Shown: positions 33,739 through 42,635 of the stretch, in pieces
How positions within the stretch are numbered: the first letter of the stretch is position 1
Layout: each line of letters starts with the position of its first letter
DNA from: Lachnospiraceae bacterium
Lineage (GTDB): Bacteria > Bacillota > Clostridia > Lachnospirales > Anaerotignaceae
Direction: 5' to 3'
NCBI GenBank assembly: GCA_019422065.1
Contig: JAHZEA010000003.1
Coordinates: forward strand, 1-64,000
Length of the DNA stretch: 64,000 bases
Made by a program: the position numbers and the translations under genes
Notes under the pieces: model-generated
Seen by the model: only the letters and a program-made list of their open reading frames with translations
What the model was told of the DNA's origin: nothing
The model's database searches: none

Positions 33739-34923
33739 TTAATCATTTAAAAACTTAAGCGCAGCCCTTATATGAAGCTCAACGCCGTATTTCATCATAT
33801 CCTCGTCAATATCAAAATTAGAATGGTGATGTGGATAACAGCTCTTTTTAGCCTCGTTGTAAATGCCTACAAAAGTCATTACGGAAGGCACTCTTTGGCT
33901 TATTTCAGCAAAGTCCTCGCCGGCTAAGCTCTTAAACTCATCAATATTATCCTTAACGCCGTAAGTTTCCTCAGCGGCTTCTTTAATAATGGCTACCATT
34001 TCAGGCGCATTAATAAGTGAAGGATTGCTTGGTATAAATTTAAGCTCATATGTTAAGTCTAAAGCGTCACATGTACCTTTTATTATTCTTTCAAAAGCAC
34101 CTAAAACTTTAGGTTTATTAACGCTTTCGTCAGGGAACAAGAAACGTATTGTTCCTCCTAGCTCAACACAGTCGGTAATTACGTTTCTTGCGCTGCCGCC
34201 GTGTATTTTGCCAAACATTACAGCTATTGGAAGCAATGGGTCAAATTCCCTTGTGCCAAGGCTCTGAACAGCATCTACTACTTTTGCTGCTCCTAAAAGT
34301 GCATCTTTTGCCGTATGTGGTGTAGATGTGTGTCCGGCTTTTCCCAATATTTTAAGTTCAAACTCCTCCGTTGTGCCCAGCACTGGGCCTGAACTTAGGC
34401 CTATTCTGCCGGATTTTATAGGGCTCCACAAATGCAGAGCACATGCGCCGTCTACTTTAGGCGACTGAAGTATGCCTTCGTTAATCATATCAAGGGCCCC
34501 GGCTTCTTCTTCGTTTGGCTGAAAAACAAACTTAATTGAGCCTTTAAACTCGTTTTTATGCTCTGAAAGTATTTTAGCTACTATAAGCTGTATAGCTGTA
34601 TGCCCATCATGTCCGCAGGCATGCATTACATTAGGTGTTTTTGATGCATAAGGAAGACCTGTTTTTTCCTCTACAGGAAGTGCGTCCATATCAGCCCTTA
34701 AAAGTATGGTCTTGCCTAAGCCGCCTTCACCTTTTAAAATACCTACCACACCGGTTTTAGCCACGTTTTTAACTTCCATTCCAAGATTTTTAAGGTAATC
34801 AGACACAATTTTAGATGTTCTGAATTCATGGTATCCAAGCTCCGGGTTTTCGTGTAAGTCGCGGCGCAGTGCTATTAATTCGCTTTCATGGTTTAAAACT
34901 TCTTCTTTTATGTCAAACATCAT
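33739..34923 (-). CDS. M20D-family N-acyl-amino-acid amidohydrolase
   Basis: 394 residues. The metal site is complete: RADMDALP (D78), HACGHDGH (C103, H105), FQPNEEEAG and the C-terminal HHHSNFD. Family members remove acyl groups from amino acids such as hippurate, indole-acetyl or N-acetyl amino acids. Within this operon it could deacetylate N-acetyl-2,4-diaminobutyrate, the job of DoeB in known ectoine pathways; this is inference. It is a close paralogue of 28826-30016, which has lost two of these residues. Confidence 0.88.
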   Translation of the reverse strand: MMFDIKEEVLNHESELIALRRDLHENPELGYHEFRTSKIVSDYLKNLGMEVKNVAKTGVVGILKGEGGLGKTILLRADMDALPVEEKTGLPYASKTPNVMHACGHDGHTAIQLIVAKILSEHKNEFKGSIKFVFQPNEEEAGALDMINEGILQSPKVDGACALHLWSPIKSGRIGLSSGPVLGTTEEFELKILGKAGHTSTPHTAKDALLGAAKVVDAVQSLGTREFDPLLPIAVMFGKIHGGSARNVITDCVELGGTIRFLFPDESVNKPKVLGAFERIIKGTCDALDLTYELKFIPSNPSLINAPEMVAIIKEAAEETYGVKDNIDEFKSLAGEDFAEISQRVPSVMTFVGIYNEAKKSCYPHHHSNFDIDEDMMKYGVELHIRAALKFLND

Positions 34924-34935
34924 ATCCCGCCTTTC

Positions 34936-36201
34936 TTACAGAAGGAAAAGTGAAAGCTGAGGGAAAAGAATTACTACAGCCGAAATTATAACGCACATTA
35001 CAATATAAGGCGGAAGGCCTTTTACAATCTCAATATACGGTTTATTGAATATAGCGCAGGCTGTGAATATATTGCAGCCGAAAGGCGGTGATATTGAGCC
35101 AACTGCTGCCTGAAGTGTAATAACTATTCCAAGGTGTATAGGGTCAATACCTGCCTGCATTGCAACCGGATAGAATATAGGTGAAAGTATGATTATTACA
35201 ACAAGTGAGTCTACAAACATACAGCCTATAAAGAAGAATATTGTTACTGTAACAAGTATTCTGATTGCCGAAGGGTCTGTTCCTAAAATTACAGATGTAA
35301 GCATCTGAGGTATTTGGGCATAAGATATAACCCAAGAGAAAAGCTGTCCGCCGGCAACAAGTATAAATACGGCACATGTAACAACAGCTGTGCTTAATGA
35401 AATTCTGTATAAATCAGTAATTTTAATTGAGCGGTATATTATAAGCTCAAGTATAAGGGCATAAAGCACAGCTATAGCTGCTGCCTCTGTAGGTGAGAAC
35501 ATACCGGAATAAATACCGGCAAATATTATTACAGGGAAACCAAGAGGAAGTATAGCTTTTTTAAGTGCTGCAGCTCTCTCTGACCAAGTTGCTTTTTTAA
35601 GCTTAGGAATATTTACATGTTTAGCATAAAAGAAACTGTATATTGAAAAACAAATAAACATAAATATTCCCGGGCCAACACCAGCTATAAATAAGTCGCC
35701 TACAGATGAGCCTGTAACAACGGCGTACATAATCATTGAAATACTAGGCGGTATAAGAAGTGCTATAATAGCCGAGCTGATTATAAGTGCAGAGCTTGCA
35801 CCGTCGTTATAGCCAAGCTGTAAAAGCCTGCCTCTCATTGGCTTTCCTACAGCAACAACTGTTGCCTGTGTTGAGCCTGAAATAGCACCAAAAATTGTGC
35901 ATGTAGCGGCAGTAGTAATAGCCATACCGCCATGAATATGACCAACAAATGTTTCTACAAGGTCAAGAAGTCTTTTTGTTGTCTGGCCGGCACACATTAT
36001 ATCCGCTGCCAAAATAAACATAGGAACTGAAAGAAGAACAGTTGATGAAACACCGGCTATAAGCTGCTGGCATGTCATAGCCATGTCCATATTAAGTATA
36101 TAGTTATAAACTACAGCAAGGGGTGCAGCTACCATAGGTATAACCATAGGGAAATTAAGCACAAGGAAGAAGAACATTAAAAACAATAACATTACTACCA
36201 T
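34936..36201 (-). CDS. dctM: TRAP transporter large permease (DctM family)
   Basis: 421 residues with about twelve membrane helices. GAISGSTQATVVAVGKPM (about 109-126) and SAIIALLIPPSISMIMYAVVTG are DctM signatures of the ion-coupled transport domain. Its ATG overlaps the dctQ stop by one base, so the two are translationally coupled. It works with DctQ and the DctP-type lipoprotein to import a small organic anion or zwitterion using a sodium or proton gradient. Confidence 0.93.
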   Translation of the reverse strand: MVVMLLFLMFFFLVLNFPMVIPMVAAPLAVVYNYILNMDMAMTCQQLIAGVSSTVLLSVPMFILAADIMCAGQTTKRLLDLVETFVGHIHGGMAITTAATCTIFGAISGSTQATVVAVGKPMRGRLLQLGYNDGASSALIISSAIIALLIPPSISMIMYAVVTGSSVGDLFIAGVGPGIFMFICFSIYSFFYAKHVNIPKLKKATWSERAAALKKAILPLGFPVIIFAGIYSGMFSPTEAAAIAVLYALILELIIYRSIKITDLYRISLSTAVVTCAVFILVAGGQLFSWVISYAQIPQMLTSVILGTDPSAIRILVTVTIFFFIGCMFVDSLVVIIILSPIFYPVAMQAGIDPIHLGIVITLQAAVGSISPPFGCNIFTACAIFNKPYIEIVKGLPPYIVMCVIISAVVILFPQLSLFLL

Positions 36202-36755
36202 TATTTAATCTCCTCCTTTTCTTTGTCATCTGAATAATCCTCAGCGTTTTCGCCTAATTTATATAAGCTTGATATATGTACGTTTTCTTTATCTTTTAAA
36301 TTAATAAAGAATGTTCTTAAGTACTCAAAAGCACCTAAAGCAAAACCAATAGGCACCGGAAGTACTGTTATCCAAGACGGAATTCTAAGAGCAGCTGTAA
36401 CACGGCCCAAATTATAAACGCTTAATGTATACTGTACTCCAAGATAAGCTACGTAAAGCATTATAAGTCCTGTTAAAAGAGTTATTATATATGTCATTAT
36501 TTTTTTGCCTTTTTCGCCCATTAAGTCATACACAACTGACATACTTATATGTCTGGCCTGTCTTGCGCAGTAGCCTATACCAAAGAATGTAACAACAATA
36601 TTAAGAGTTGTACCCACTTCCTCAGTAAATGTCCAGCTGGAGTTAAAAACTGTTCTGCTTATAACTCCGCCTATAAGTATAAAAGCCATTATAAGAACCG
36701 AAAAACTAAGAACTATTTCTTCGATTCTTGTAATTACCGCGTCAAACTTTTTCAT
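36201..36755 (-). CDS. dctQ: TRAP transporter small permease (DctQ family)
   Basis: 184 residues with four membrane helices and an acidic/lysine-rich C-terminal tail (about 165-184). The SSWTFTEEVGTTLNIVVTFFGIGYCARQARHI-type helix 2 and loop (about 38-69) are DctQ hallmarks. It is the membrane scaffold subunit of the TRAP complex. It follows the DoeA-like gene by 77 bases. Confidence 0.92.
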   Translation of the reverse strand: MKKFDAVITRIEEIVLSFSVLIMAFILIGGVISRTVFNSSWTFTEEVGTTLNIVVTFFGIGYCARQARHISMSVVYDLMGEKGKKIMTYIITLLTGLIMLYVAYLGVQYTLSVYNLGRVTAALRIPSWITVLPVPIGFALGAFEYLRTFFINLKDKENVHISSLYKLGENAEDYSDDKEKEEIK

Positions 36756-36832
36756 TAATTCTCCTCCTTTATACTGATTTTAGAATGGGCCGTATTTTAT
36801 ACGGCCCTTTATTTGGAGACTTAATAGTCTAT

Positions 36833-38008
36833 TTATTTAACAAGAAGCTCACGTCTGTAATGGCAGAATGGTTCTGCGCCTGTTTCTGTTACTACAAAAG
36901 GCTCACTTGTGTCAACACCACAGTCATCAAGCCAAATACCAGGAATCATGTGGAATGTCATACCAGGTTTAAGCACTGTTTTGTCTCCCGGACGAAGGCT
37001 TGCTGTGTGCTCGCCCCAGTCTGGCGGGAAGTTAAGGCCCATTGAATAACCAATACGTGAATCTTTTACAAATCCGCTTTTAGCAATTGTCTTAGCCCAA
37101 ATTCTTTCTACATCCTCGCAAAGCATGCCCGGCTTAATTCCTTCAAGAGCAGCTGTAAGACCTTCAGAAACAGTAGCACCAAGGTCACGAACCTTTTGTG
37201 AAGCGTTGCCCAGAATCATTGTTCTTGCAAGTGGACAGTGGTAATGGCGGTAATTTCCGCTAAGTTCAAGTATAACTGTATCACCATCGTTATAAGGACC
37301 GTCTGTCCAGCTAAGGTGTGGTGTTGATGTTCTAATGCCTGCCGGCATAAGAGGAGCTATAGCAGAATATTCTCCGCCGTATTCCTCAGTTCCGCTAATC
37401 TGTGCATGATATACGGCAGCGGCAACGTCGCACTGACGAACACCTATATCAATCATGTTGTACGCCACATCCATTGCTTTTTGAACAATAACAGAAGCTT
37501 TTTTAATAAACTCAATTTCTGTAGGGCTCTTAATAATCTTTACCCAGTTAACAATGTTATAGCCATCTTTAAATGTAGCATCAGGAAGACATCTTTCTAT
37601 TGTCTGCTGACATTTAGCTGAATAATAGTAAGCGTCTGTTTCTGTAGCTATATTCTTTTTATCAAGTCCTCTTTCTTTAAGTATATCTGCTACAAATTCA
37701 TAAGGATGCTTAACAGTTGAGTTTACGTAATCGTCTGTATAAGGATAGATATTTTTCTCATCAAGATATGTAGTAAGTCTTGCAGCATTTCCATCCTGAC
37801 CGCGGCCAAACCAAATAGGCTGAGCTTCGTCAAGAGCAACAATAACGCCCTGATGAACATAGAAAGACCAGCCGTCAAAACCGGTAAGGTAATTCATATT
37901 GGCAGGGTCTGTTACGATAAGAACATCAATGCCTTTTTCTTCCATGCTTTTTTTAGTTTTAGCAACTCTTTCCATGTACTCTTCAGTTGAAAAATACAAA
38001 GTTTTCAT
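36833..38008 (-). CDS. doeA: Ectoine hydrolase-like protein (DoeA/EutD, M24 fold)
   Basis: 391 residues with a creatinase N-domain and a pita-bread C-domain. It lacks the M24 metal ligands: the usual DFG is ELSG (248-251) and the usual SDxTRT is HCPLART (257-263), so it is not a metal-dependent Xaa-Pro peptidase. The blocks TDPANMNYLTGFDGWSFYV (33-51), PIWFGRGQD (64-72) and PPDWGEHTASLRPGD (328-342) match my memory of ectoine hydrolase DoeA. DoeA opens the ectoine ring to N-acetyl-diaminobutyrate. ATG at 38008 follows AGGGTGG. First gene of the seven-gene operon. Confidence 0.65.
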   Translation of the reverse strand: MKTLYFSTEEYMERVAKTKKSMEEKGIDVLIVTDPANMNYLTGFDGWSFYVHQGVIVALDEAQPIWFGRGQDGNAARLTTYLDEKNIYPYTDDYVNSTVKHPYEFVADILKERGLDKKNIATETDAYYYSAKCQQTIERCLPDATFKDGYNIVNWVKIIKSPTEIEFIKKASVIVQKAMDVAYNMIDIGVRQCDVAAAVYHAQISGTEEYGGEYSAIAPLMPAGIRTSTPHLSWTDGPYNDGDTVILELSGNYRHYHCPLARTMILGNASQKVRDLGATVSEGLTAALEGIKPGMLCEDVERIWAKTIAKSGFVKDSRIGYSMGLNFPPDWGEHTASLRPGDKTVLKPGMTFHMIPGIWLDDCGVDTSEPFVVTETGAEPFCHYRRELLVK

Positions 38009-38107
38009 TAAAACCACCCTTTCAATAAATACTTAATCAAAATTATAAACTTAGAGCGAGGTGCAAGATAGAATCTTAAAGCTAATTCTGTATAATGCTA
38101 TTTTTTA

Positions 38108-38181
38108 AATTCTGTTATACGGAATTAAATTCTTATATATCTTACAATTATGATTATATTAATTTACAATTGTGTTGTCAA
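38108..38181 (-). promoter_or_regulatory. Consensus promoter and candidate IclR operator of the doeA operon
   Basis: On the minus strand TTGACA (38176-38181) and TATAAT (38153-38158) are exactly 17 bases apart. Starting about 20 bases downstream of the predicted transcription start is AATTCTGTTATACGGAATT (38108-38126), a 19-base inverted repeat with 7 matched pairs per arm. The half AATTCTGT recurs at 38084-38091. A closely related element overlaps the iclR start region. The 5' leader is about 138 bases. Confidence 0.7.
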
Positions 38182-38357
38182 TAAGTTTTCTACAAATATC
38201 GTATTTATTGTATACTAAAAATTGTGTTGAAATTATGTTTAAATTGATATATAATTCCTTTTATCAGAACATATTTCCTATATTTGATAACTTATTTCTA
38301 ATTTTATTATACATTTATCATATATTATTTCTAATTATTATCGGAGGGAATATCTGT

Positions 38358-39233
38358 ATGAAAAGCCGTTTAGTACTAATTTCAATTATGGTTCTGTGGA
38401 GTACAGCTGGTGTTTTTACACGAAAAATATCTATGCCATCATATCAAATAACTTTTTTTAGGTATTTAACGGCTTTTATATTTATGATGTGTGTTTTATT
38501 GATAAAAAAGAGAAAAATAGATTTGAAAAATGCAGCACAAGATTATAAAACTCTTATAATTACAGGTATATCTCTTGCATTAAACTCAATGATGATGATT
38601 GCCTCTTATCAATACATAACAATATCAAAGGCTATAATATGCTATTACGTTGCACCTATTATTGTTGCCCTGTGTTCCAAAATAATGTTTAAAGAGAAAA
38701 TAGGTTTTAAAAAATCAATTTGCCTTATTATAGCTTTTGTAGGCATTATATTTACGGCTTTTTCAAAAAGCCAAGCGGCAGAATCAAATCCGGCTTTAGG
38801 CGTTGCATGTGCTCTGTTGGCTGCTGTGTTCTACGCCATACTTACATTAGGGGGCAAGTCAGTTAAATACCTTACCGGTATTAATTTAATGGTTGTGCAA
38901 TTTTTTATATCATTTATAACATGTGCTGTTTATTCCATGTTTTTCGGCGGCATTAATTTTGAGTCTTTAACATTAAACAATGTTTTTTATATCCTTATAG
39001 TGGGAATTGTATATACAGATATTTGTTATTTGATTTATTTTATATCCATTAAAAAAATACCGGCTCACGAAACAGCTATACTTACATACACAGAGCCTGC
39101 CGCTGCTGTTTTTATATCTTATTTTGTGCTTAAAGAAGGCGCTTCTGCCATTCAATTTTTAGGTGCATTTATGGTTATATGCTCTATGTGTGCAAGCGAA
39201 ATTAATATTACTAATTTAATTCGGAAAAAATAG
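38358..39233 (+). CDS. EamA/DMT-family transporter
   Basis: 291 residues, ten predicted helices in two EamA repeats. ATG at 38358 with GGAGGG about ten bases upstream is chosen; the open frame continues about 60 codons further upstream, but that part is A/T-rich promoter DNA overlapping the divergent doeA promoter. It is divergent from the catabolic operon and could export a product of the pathway, although nothing in the sequence fixes the substrate. Confidence 0.85.
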   Translation: MKSRLVLISIMVLWSTAGVFTRKISMPSYQITFFRYLTAFIFMMCVLLIKKRKIDLKNAAQDYKTLIITGISLALNSMMMIASYQYITISKAIICYYVAPIIVALCSKIMFKEKIGFKKSICLIIAFVGIIFTAFSKSQAAESNPALGVACALLAAVFYAILTLGGKSVKYLTGINLMVVQFFISFITCAVYSMFFGGINFESLTLNNVFYILIVGIVYTDICYLIYFISIKKIPAHETAILTYTEPAAAVFISYFVLKEGASAIQFLGAFMVICSMCASEINITNLIRKK

Positions 39234-39275
39234 TATTCAAAATAGTTTTTTAATATACACCACATGAAATTAAAA

Positions 39276-39325
39276 AACGGTATAAAATTATTTGATTATA
39301 ATTTTATACCGTTAAATTTATTATT
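39276..39325 (+). terminator. Terminator of the second EamA gene
   Basis: A perfect 16-bp stem, AACGGTATAAAATTAT with ATAATTTTATACCGTT (39276-39291 and 39298-39313), followed by a T-rich tail. Confidence 0.75.
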
Positions 39326-39403
39326 ATTTATACCAACAATCATAAACAAGTTCAAAATATGGGGTACTGTGGTGTTTATTTAAACAAAACCTGATTTATA
39401 AAC

Positions 39404-39430
39404 AAAAAAACCCTTGATTTTCAAGGGGTT
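39404..39430 (-). terminator. Terminator of tRNA-Leu
   Basis: ACCCTTGA pairs with TCAAGGGG/T around four T residues (39410-39429), with T7 on the minus strand directly after the tRNA gene. Confidence 0.85.
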
Positions 39431-39435
39431 TTAAC

Positions 39436-39519
39436 TGCGGACAGTGGGAATCGAACCCACACTATGTCACCATAACCAGATTTTGAGTCTGGCGCGTCTG
39501 CCAGTTCCGCCATGTCCGC
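39436..39519 (-). tRNA. tRNA-Leu (anticodon CAA)
   Basis: 84 bases including the discriminator. The acceptor stem pairs GCGGACA with TGTCCGC; the anticodon arm CCAGA-CTCAAAA-TCTGG places CAA at 34-36, reading UUG. A long variable arm (class II) and the T-arm GTGGGTTCGATTCCCAC are present. CCA is not encoded. It is read from the minus strand and has its own terminator. Confidence 0.95.
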
Positions 39520-39579
39520 ACAGCAGATTTATTTTATCACAAACATTATTTAAAATCAACTAAAATTTAATTTTAAAAT

Positions 39580-39606
39580 AAAAAGCCGCGGCTTTAAACC
39601 GCGGCA
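39580..39606 (-). terminator. Terminator of efp
   Basis: GCCGCGG (39585-39591) pairs with CCGCGGC (39599-39605), with T5 on the minus strand, 11 bases past the efp stop. Confidence 0.88.
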
Positions 39607-39615
39607 AAATAATTA

Positions 39616-40179
39616 TCAGTTATTTACACGGCCAAGATATTCGCCTGTTCTTGTATCGATTTTAATAATTTCGCCCTGATTGATGAAAAGAGGTACGTTA
39701 ACTGTAGCACCAGTTTCAACAGTTGCAGGCTTTGTTGCACCCTGAGCTGTATTGCCAGCAAAACCAGGCTCTGTTTCTGTAATTTCAAGCTCAACAAAAA
39801 GAGGAGGCTCAATACCAAAAACTTCGCCTTCGTATGAAAGTATTTTAACCATTTCGTTTTCTTTAACAAATTTAAGTGTATCGCCTATTTCAGAAGCGTT
39901 AACGGCAATCTGCTCAAAGCTTTCTGTATTCATAAAGTGATAAAGGTCACCGTCGTTATAAAGGTACTGCATGTCAAGTCTGTCAATATGAGCTCTTGGC
40001 ATTTTCTCAGTTGGTCTGAATGTTTTTTCAACTACGCTGCCTGTTTTAAGGTTTTTGATTTTTGTACGAACGAAAGCTGCTCCTTTACCAGGTTTTACAT
40101 GCTGGAACTCAAGAACAACATATATATCGCCTTCATACTCAATAGTAGCGCCGTTTCTAAATTCACTTGCTGATATCAT
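39616..40179 (-). CDS. efp: Translation elongation factor P
   Basis: 187 residues in three barrels. The loop HVKPGKGAAFVRTKIKNLKTG carries the Lys (in PGKGAA) that is modified in many bacteria. The C-terminal INQGEIIKIDTRTGEYLGRV is the standard end. It relieves ribosome stalling at polyproline stretches. It lies 86 bases after the fused aroK-aroQ gene, an arrangement common in Clostridia where aro genes precede efp. Confidence 0.97.
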   Translation of the reverse strand: MISASEFRNGATIEYEGDIYVVLEFQHVKPGKGAAFVRTKIKNLKTGSVVEKTFRPTEKMPRAHIDRLDMQYLYNDGDLYHFMNTESFEQIAVNASEIGDTLKFVKENEMVKILSYEGEVFGIEPPLFVELEITETEPGFAGNTAQGATKPATVETGATVNVPLFINQGEIIKIDTRTGEYLGRVNN

Positions 40180-40265
40180 TAAAAATCCTCCTTAATCATA
40201 TACATATCTATCTTGTATAGTTTAAAATAAAATATGTCATTTCGCAATAGATTTTTTAAAAAAAA

Positions 40266-41222
40266 TTACTTAAACATCATTTTAAGAGCCGACATGGCAA
40301 GAATATACCCATTTTCGCCAAAACCGCACATCTGTCCTACACAGGCCGGAGCAGTTACGGATTTATGTCTGAATTCATCTCTTTTATGTATGTTTGAAAG
40401 ATGTACCTCAATAGTAGGTATCTGAACAGATGCTATAGCATCATGAATAGCGTAGCTGTAGTGTGTATAAGCTCCCGGGTTAATTATAATGCCGTCTACA
40501 TTATCGTAATAGCATTTTTGAAGCTTGTCTATAATAGCTCCTTCATAATTAGACTGGAATATATCAATTTCAAAACCCATTTTCTGAGCTTCATCCTTTA
40601 TACGGTTATTGATATCATCAAGAGTCCTTGTGCCGTAAATACCTTTTTCCCTAATACCAGTAAAATTAAGATTAGGTCCATGAATGACACATATTTTTCT
40701 CATAAGAATCTCCTCCAGACTTTTAAGTATTTTTTCTGTTACATGGCTTACGGTATCACCAGCCACATACACAGTAATATCTGCTAAGCTCTCATAAACG
40801 GGTATTCTTTCGTTCATAAGCTTAGTAATTTTCTCCATTTTATCGCCGCCGCGCAAAAGTGGTCTATCGTTATCGTTTCCTATGTTTCTGAAAATATGCT
40901 CCGGTGTAGCTTTAAGATAAACTATTACACTGTTTTTCTTTAAAAGGCGCATGTTTTCCTCACTTTTAATTATACCGCCGCCTGTTGATATAACATAGCC
41001 TGTTTTATCTGAAAGCTCCCTGCATACATCGGTTTCAAGGCTTCTAAAATATGCTTCACCTTTAGATGCAAATATGTCGGATATACTCATACCGCTGTTG
41101 TTTTCTATGTATTTGTCAGTATCAATAAACTGGCATTTAAGCCTGCGGCTTATTTTTTTGCCGAAAGTGGTTTTTCCGCAGCCCATAAACCCAATAAAAA
41201 CAACATTTTTATTTAATCTCAT
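40266..41222 (-). CDS. Fused shikimate kinase / type II 3-dehydroquinate dehydratase
   Basis: 318 residues in one frame. Residues 1-170 are shikimate kinase (Walker A GFMGCGKTTFGKKIS, FIDTDKYIE, STGGGII). Residues 174-318 are type II dehydroquinase (HGPNLNFTGIREKGIYG, the Tyr in IYG, IINPGAYTHYSYAIHDAI, IEVHLSNIHKRDEFRHKS). At the joint a GGAGGAG ribosome site and ATG (40703) remain, so the dehydroquinase could also be made alone. The start overlaps the aroE stop by four bases. Confidence 0.92.
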   Translation of the reverse strand: MRLNKNVVFIGFMGCGKTTFGKKISRRLKCQFIDTDKYIENNSGMSISDIFASKGEAYFRSLETDVCRELSDKTGYVISTGGGIIKSEENMRLLKKNSVIVYLKATPEHIFRNIGNDNDRPLLRGGDKMEKITKLMNERIPVYESLADITVYVAGDTVSHVTEKILKSLEEILMRKICVIHGPNLNFTGIREKGIYGTRTLDDINNRIKDEAQKMGFEIDIFQSNYEGAIIDKLQKCYYDNVDGIIINPGAYTHYSYAIHDAIASVQIPTIEVHLSNIHKRDEFRHKSVTAPACVGQMCGFGENGYILAMSALKMMFK

Positions 41223-42106
41223 TTCTTTTTACCGCCTTTTAAAAAATACTCGGATAATGCGTCTTTTATTTCAATAGCCGTATTATCGTCTACAGAAGTA
41301 TCATGCCAAATTTCATAAGATGCTATTCCCTGATAAATAAGCATATCAAAACCGTTTACACATTTACAGCCATACTTTTTGGCATCATTTAAAAGCTTTG
41401 TTTCCCAAGGTATATAAATTACATCAAATACAGCCTCTACATCTTTAAAGAAAGCACTGTCTTTAACAGGAGAGTCCCAAACACCTTCTCCCATTCCTAC
41501 TGATGTTGCATTTACTACAATTTCAGGCTTTTCGTATGTATATATATCATCAAAAGATATAACATCTGTTTTTCCGCTGTAGAAAGCAGATATATGATTT
41601 CTTAAAGCTTCGGCTTTTTCTTTTGTTCTGTTTACAAAAACTATTTTTTCAGCTCCAAGCTGGCTAAGAAGCACCGCCGCCGAATTTGCCGCACCTCCTG
41701 CGCCTAAAAGCATTGCTTTTTTGCCTTTTACATTAATTTTATTTATAGCAAAGCTTTTTTTAAGGCCTAAAATATCTGTATTGTATCCTTTAAAACCGTT
41801 TTCAGTGCGTTTAAGTGTATTTACGGCACCTACTTTTTTAGCATTATCTTCAATATCACACAAATAGTCCATAACAGATATTTTATGCGGAACTGTTACA
41901 TTAAGACCTTCAAAGCCAAGGGCATAAAGCCCTTCAACAGCCTTTTGTATATCTTTTTCATCAACTCTAAAAGGCACATAAACACCGTTAAAACCCATTG
42001 TTTGAAGTATTGTGTTTTGAAGCACCGGCGAAAAGCTGTGTTCTATAGGATTACCTATTATTCCATAGGCCTTTGTATGGCCGTTATAAAAATCAAATAT
42101 ATTCAT
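41219..42106 (-). CDS. aroE: Shikimate dehydrogenase
   Basis: 295 residues. GIIGNPIEHSFSPVLQN (substrate-binding Ser residues), LNVTVPHKISVMDYL (catalytic Lys in PHK), LLGAGGAANSAAVLL (NADPH fold) and NATSVGMGEGVWDSPV are AroE signatures. It reduces 3-dehydroshikimate to shikimate. It overlaps both neighbours by one to four bases, giving a tightly coupled yqeG-aroE-aroKQ operon. Confidence 0.95.
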   Translation of the reverse strand: MNIFDFYNGHTKAYGIIGNPIEHSFSPVLQNTILQTMGFNGVYVPFRVDEKDIQKAVEGLYALGFEGLNVTVPHKISVMDYLCDIEDNAKKVGAVNTLKRTENGFKGYNTDILGLKKSFAINKINVKGKKAMLLGAGGAANSAAVLLSQLGAEKIVFVNRTKEKAEALRNHISAFYSGKTDVISFDDIYTYEKPEIVVNATSVGMGEGVWDSPVKDSAFFKDVEAVFDVIYIPWETKLLNDAKKYGCKCVNGFDMLIYQGIASYEIWHDTSVDDNTAIEIKDALSEYFLKGGKKK

Positions 42107-42612
42107 TATAAAATTCCTGTCCTTTTTTTATAAATTCTAAGTACTATTCTTTCAGCACCACGCTTAACTTTTGTTATAAGCTGGTCACGGTTACAAATAG
42201 GCTCAGTATATACGGCAAGCAAACCCGCCCTATGGGCACAGTACATATCTGTAAACACTTGGTCCCCCACAATAGCCGATGTGCGGTTAGTTTCTCCAAG
42301 TTTTTTAATAACTTGACTAAGCTTTTTTACACCCGGTTTACCAGCTTTCCATACAGCATGAGCCTTTAAAGGCCTGTTAAAACGCTCTACCCTTTTTTGG
42401 TTATTATTAGAAAGAAGGCATACTTTAAATCCTTCTTTTTTAAGCTCGCTGAAAAAAGCGGCTGTTTTTTCGTCAGGCACAGCTACATCAAATGGTGCAA
42501 CTGTATTGTCTATATCAAAAAAAAGTGTAGTTATTCCTCTTTTTTTAAAATCATCCAAAGGCAAATCAAATATAGATTTTACGTATATATCCGGAAAAAA
42601 CATTTTAAGCAT
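42106..42612 (-). CDS. yqeG: YqeG-family HAD IIIA phosphatase
   Basis: 168 residues. FFDIDNTVAPFDVAVPDEKT has the nucleophile and acid Asp pair, LLSNNNQKRVERF is HAD motif II, and VGDQVFTDMYCAHRAG is motif IV. B. subtilis YqeG has been linked to phosphatidylglycerophosphate dephosphorylation and also sits beside aroE. A consensus promoter (TTGACC-17-TATAAT) lies just upstream. Confidence 0.9.
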   Translation of the reverse strand: MLKMFFPDIYVKSIFDLPLDDFKKRGITTLFFDIDNTVAPFDVAVPDEKTAAFFSELKKEGFKVCLLSNNNQKRVERFNRPLKAHAVWKAGKPGVKKLSQVIKKLGETNRTSAIVGDQVFTDMYCAHRAGLLAVYTEPICNRDQLITKVKRGAERIVLRIYKKRTGIL

Positions 42613-42635
42613 ATAATCTCTCCTTATCAGTAGAA

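Noticed and set aside
36833..38008. Annotation as Xaa-Pro aminopeptidase
   Set aside because: The fold is right, but the metal-ligand Asp residues of M24 peptidases are replaced (ELSG and HCPLART), so a metal-dependent peptidase is unlikely.
38172..38357. N-terminal extension of the second EamA transporter
   Set aside because: The extension is A/T-rich promoter DNA overlapping the divergent doeA promoter, and the GGAGGG site before 38358 defines a normal-length protein.
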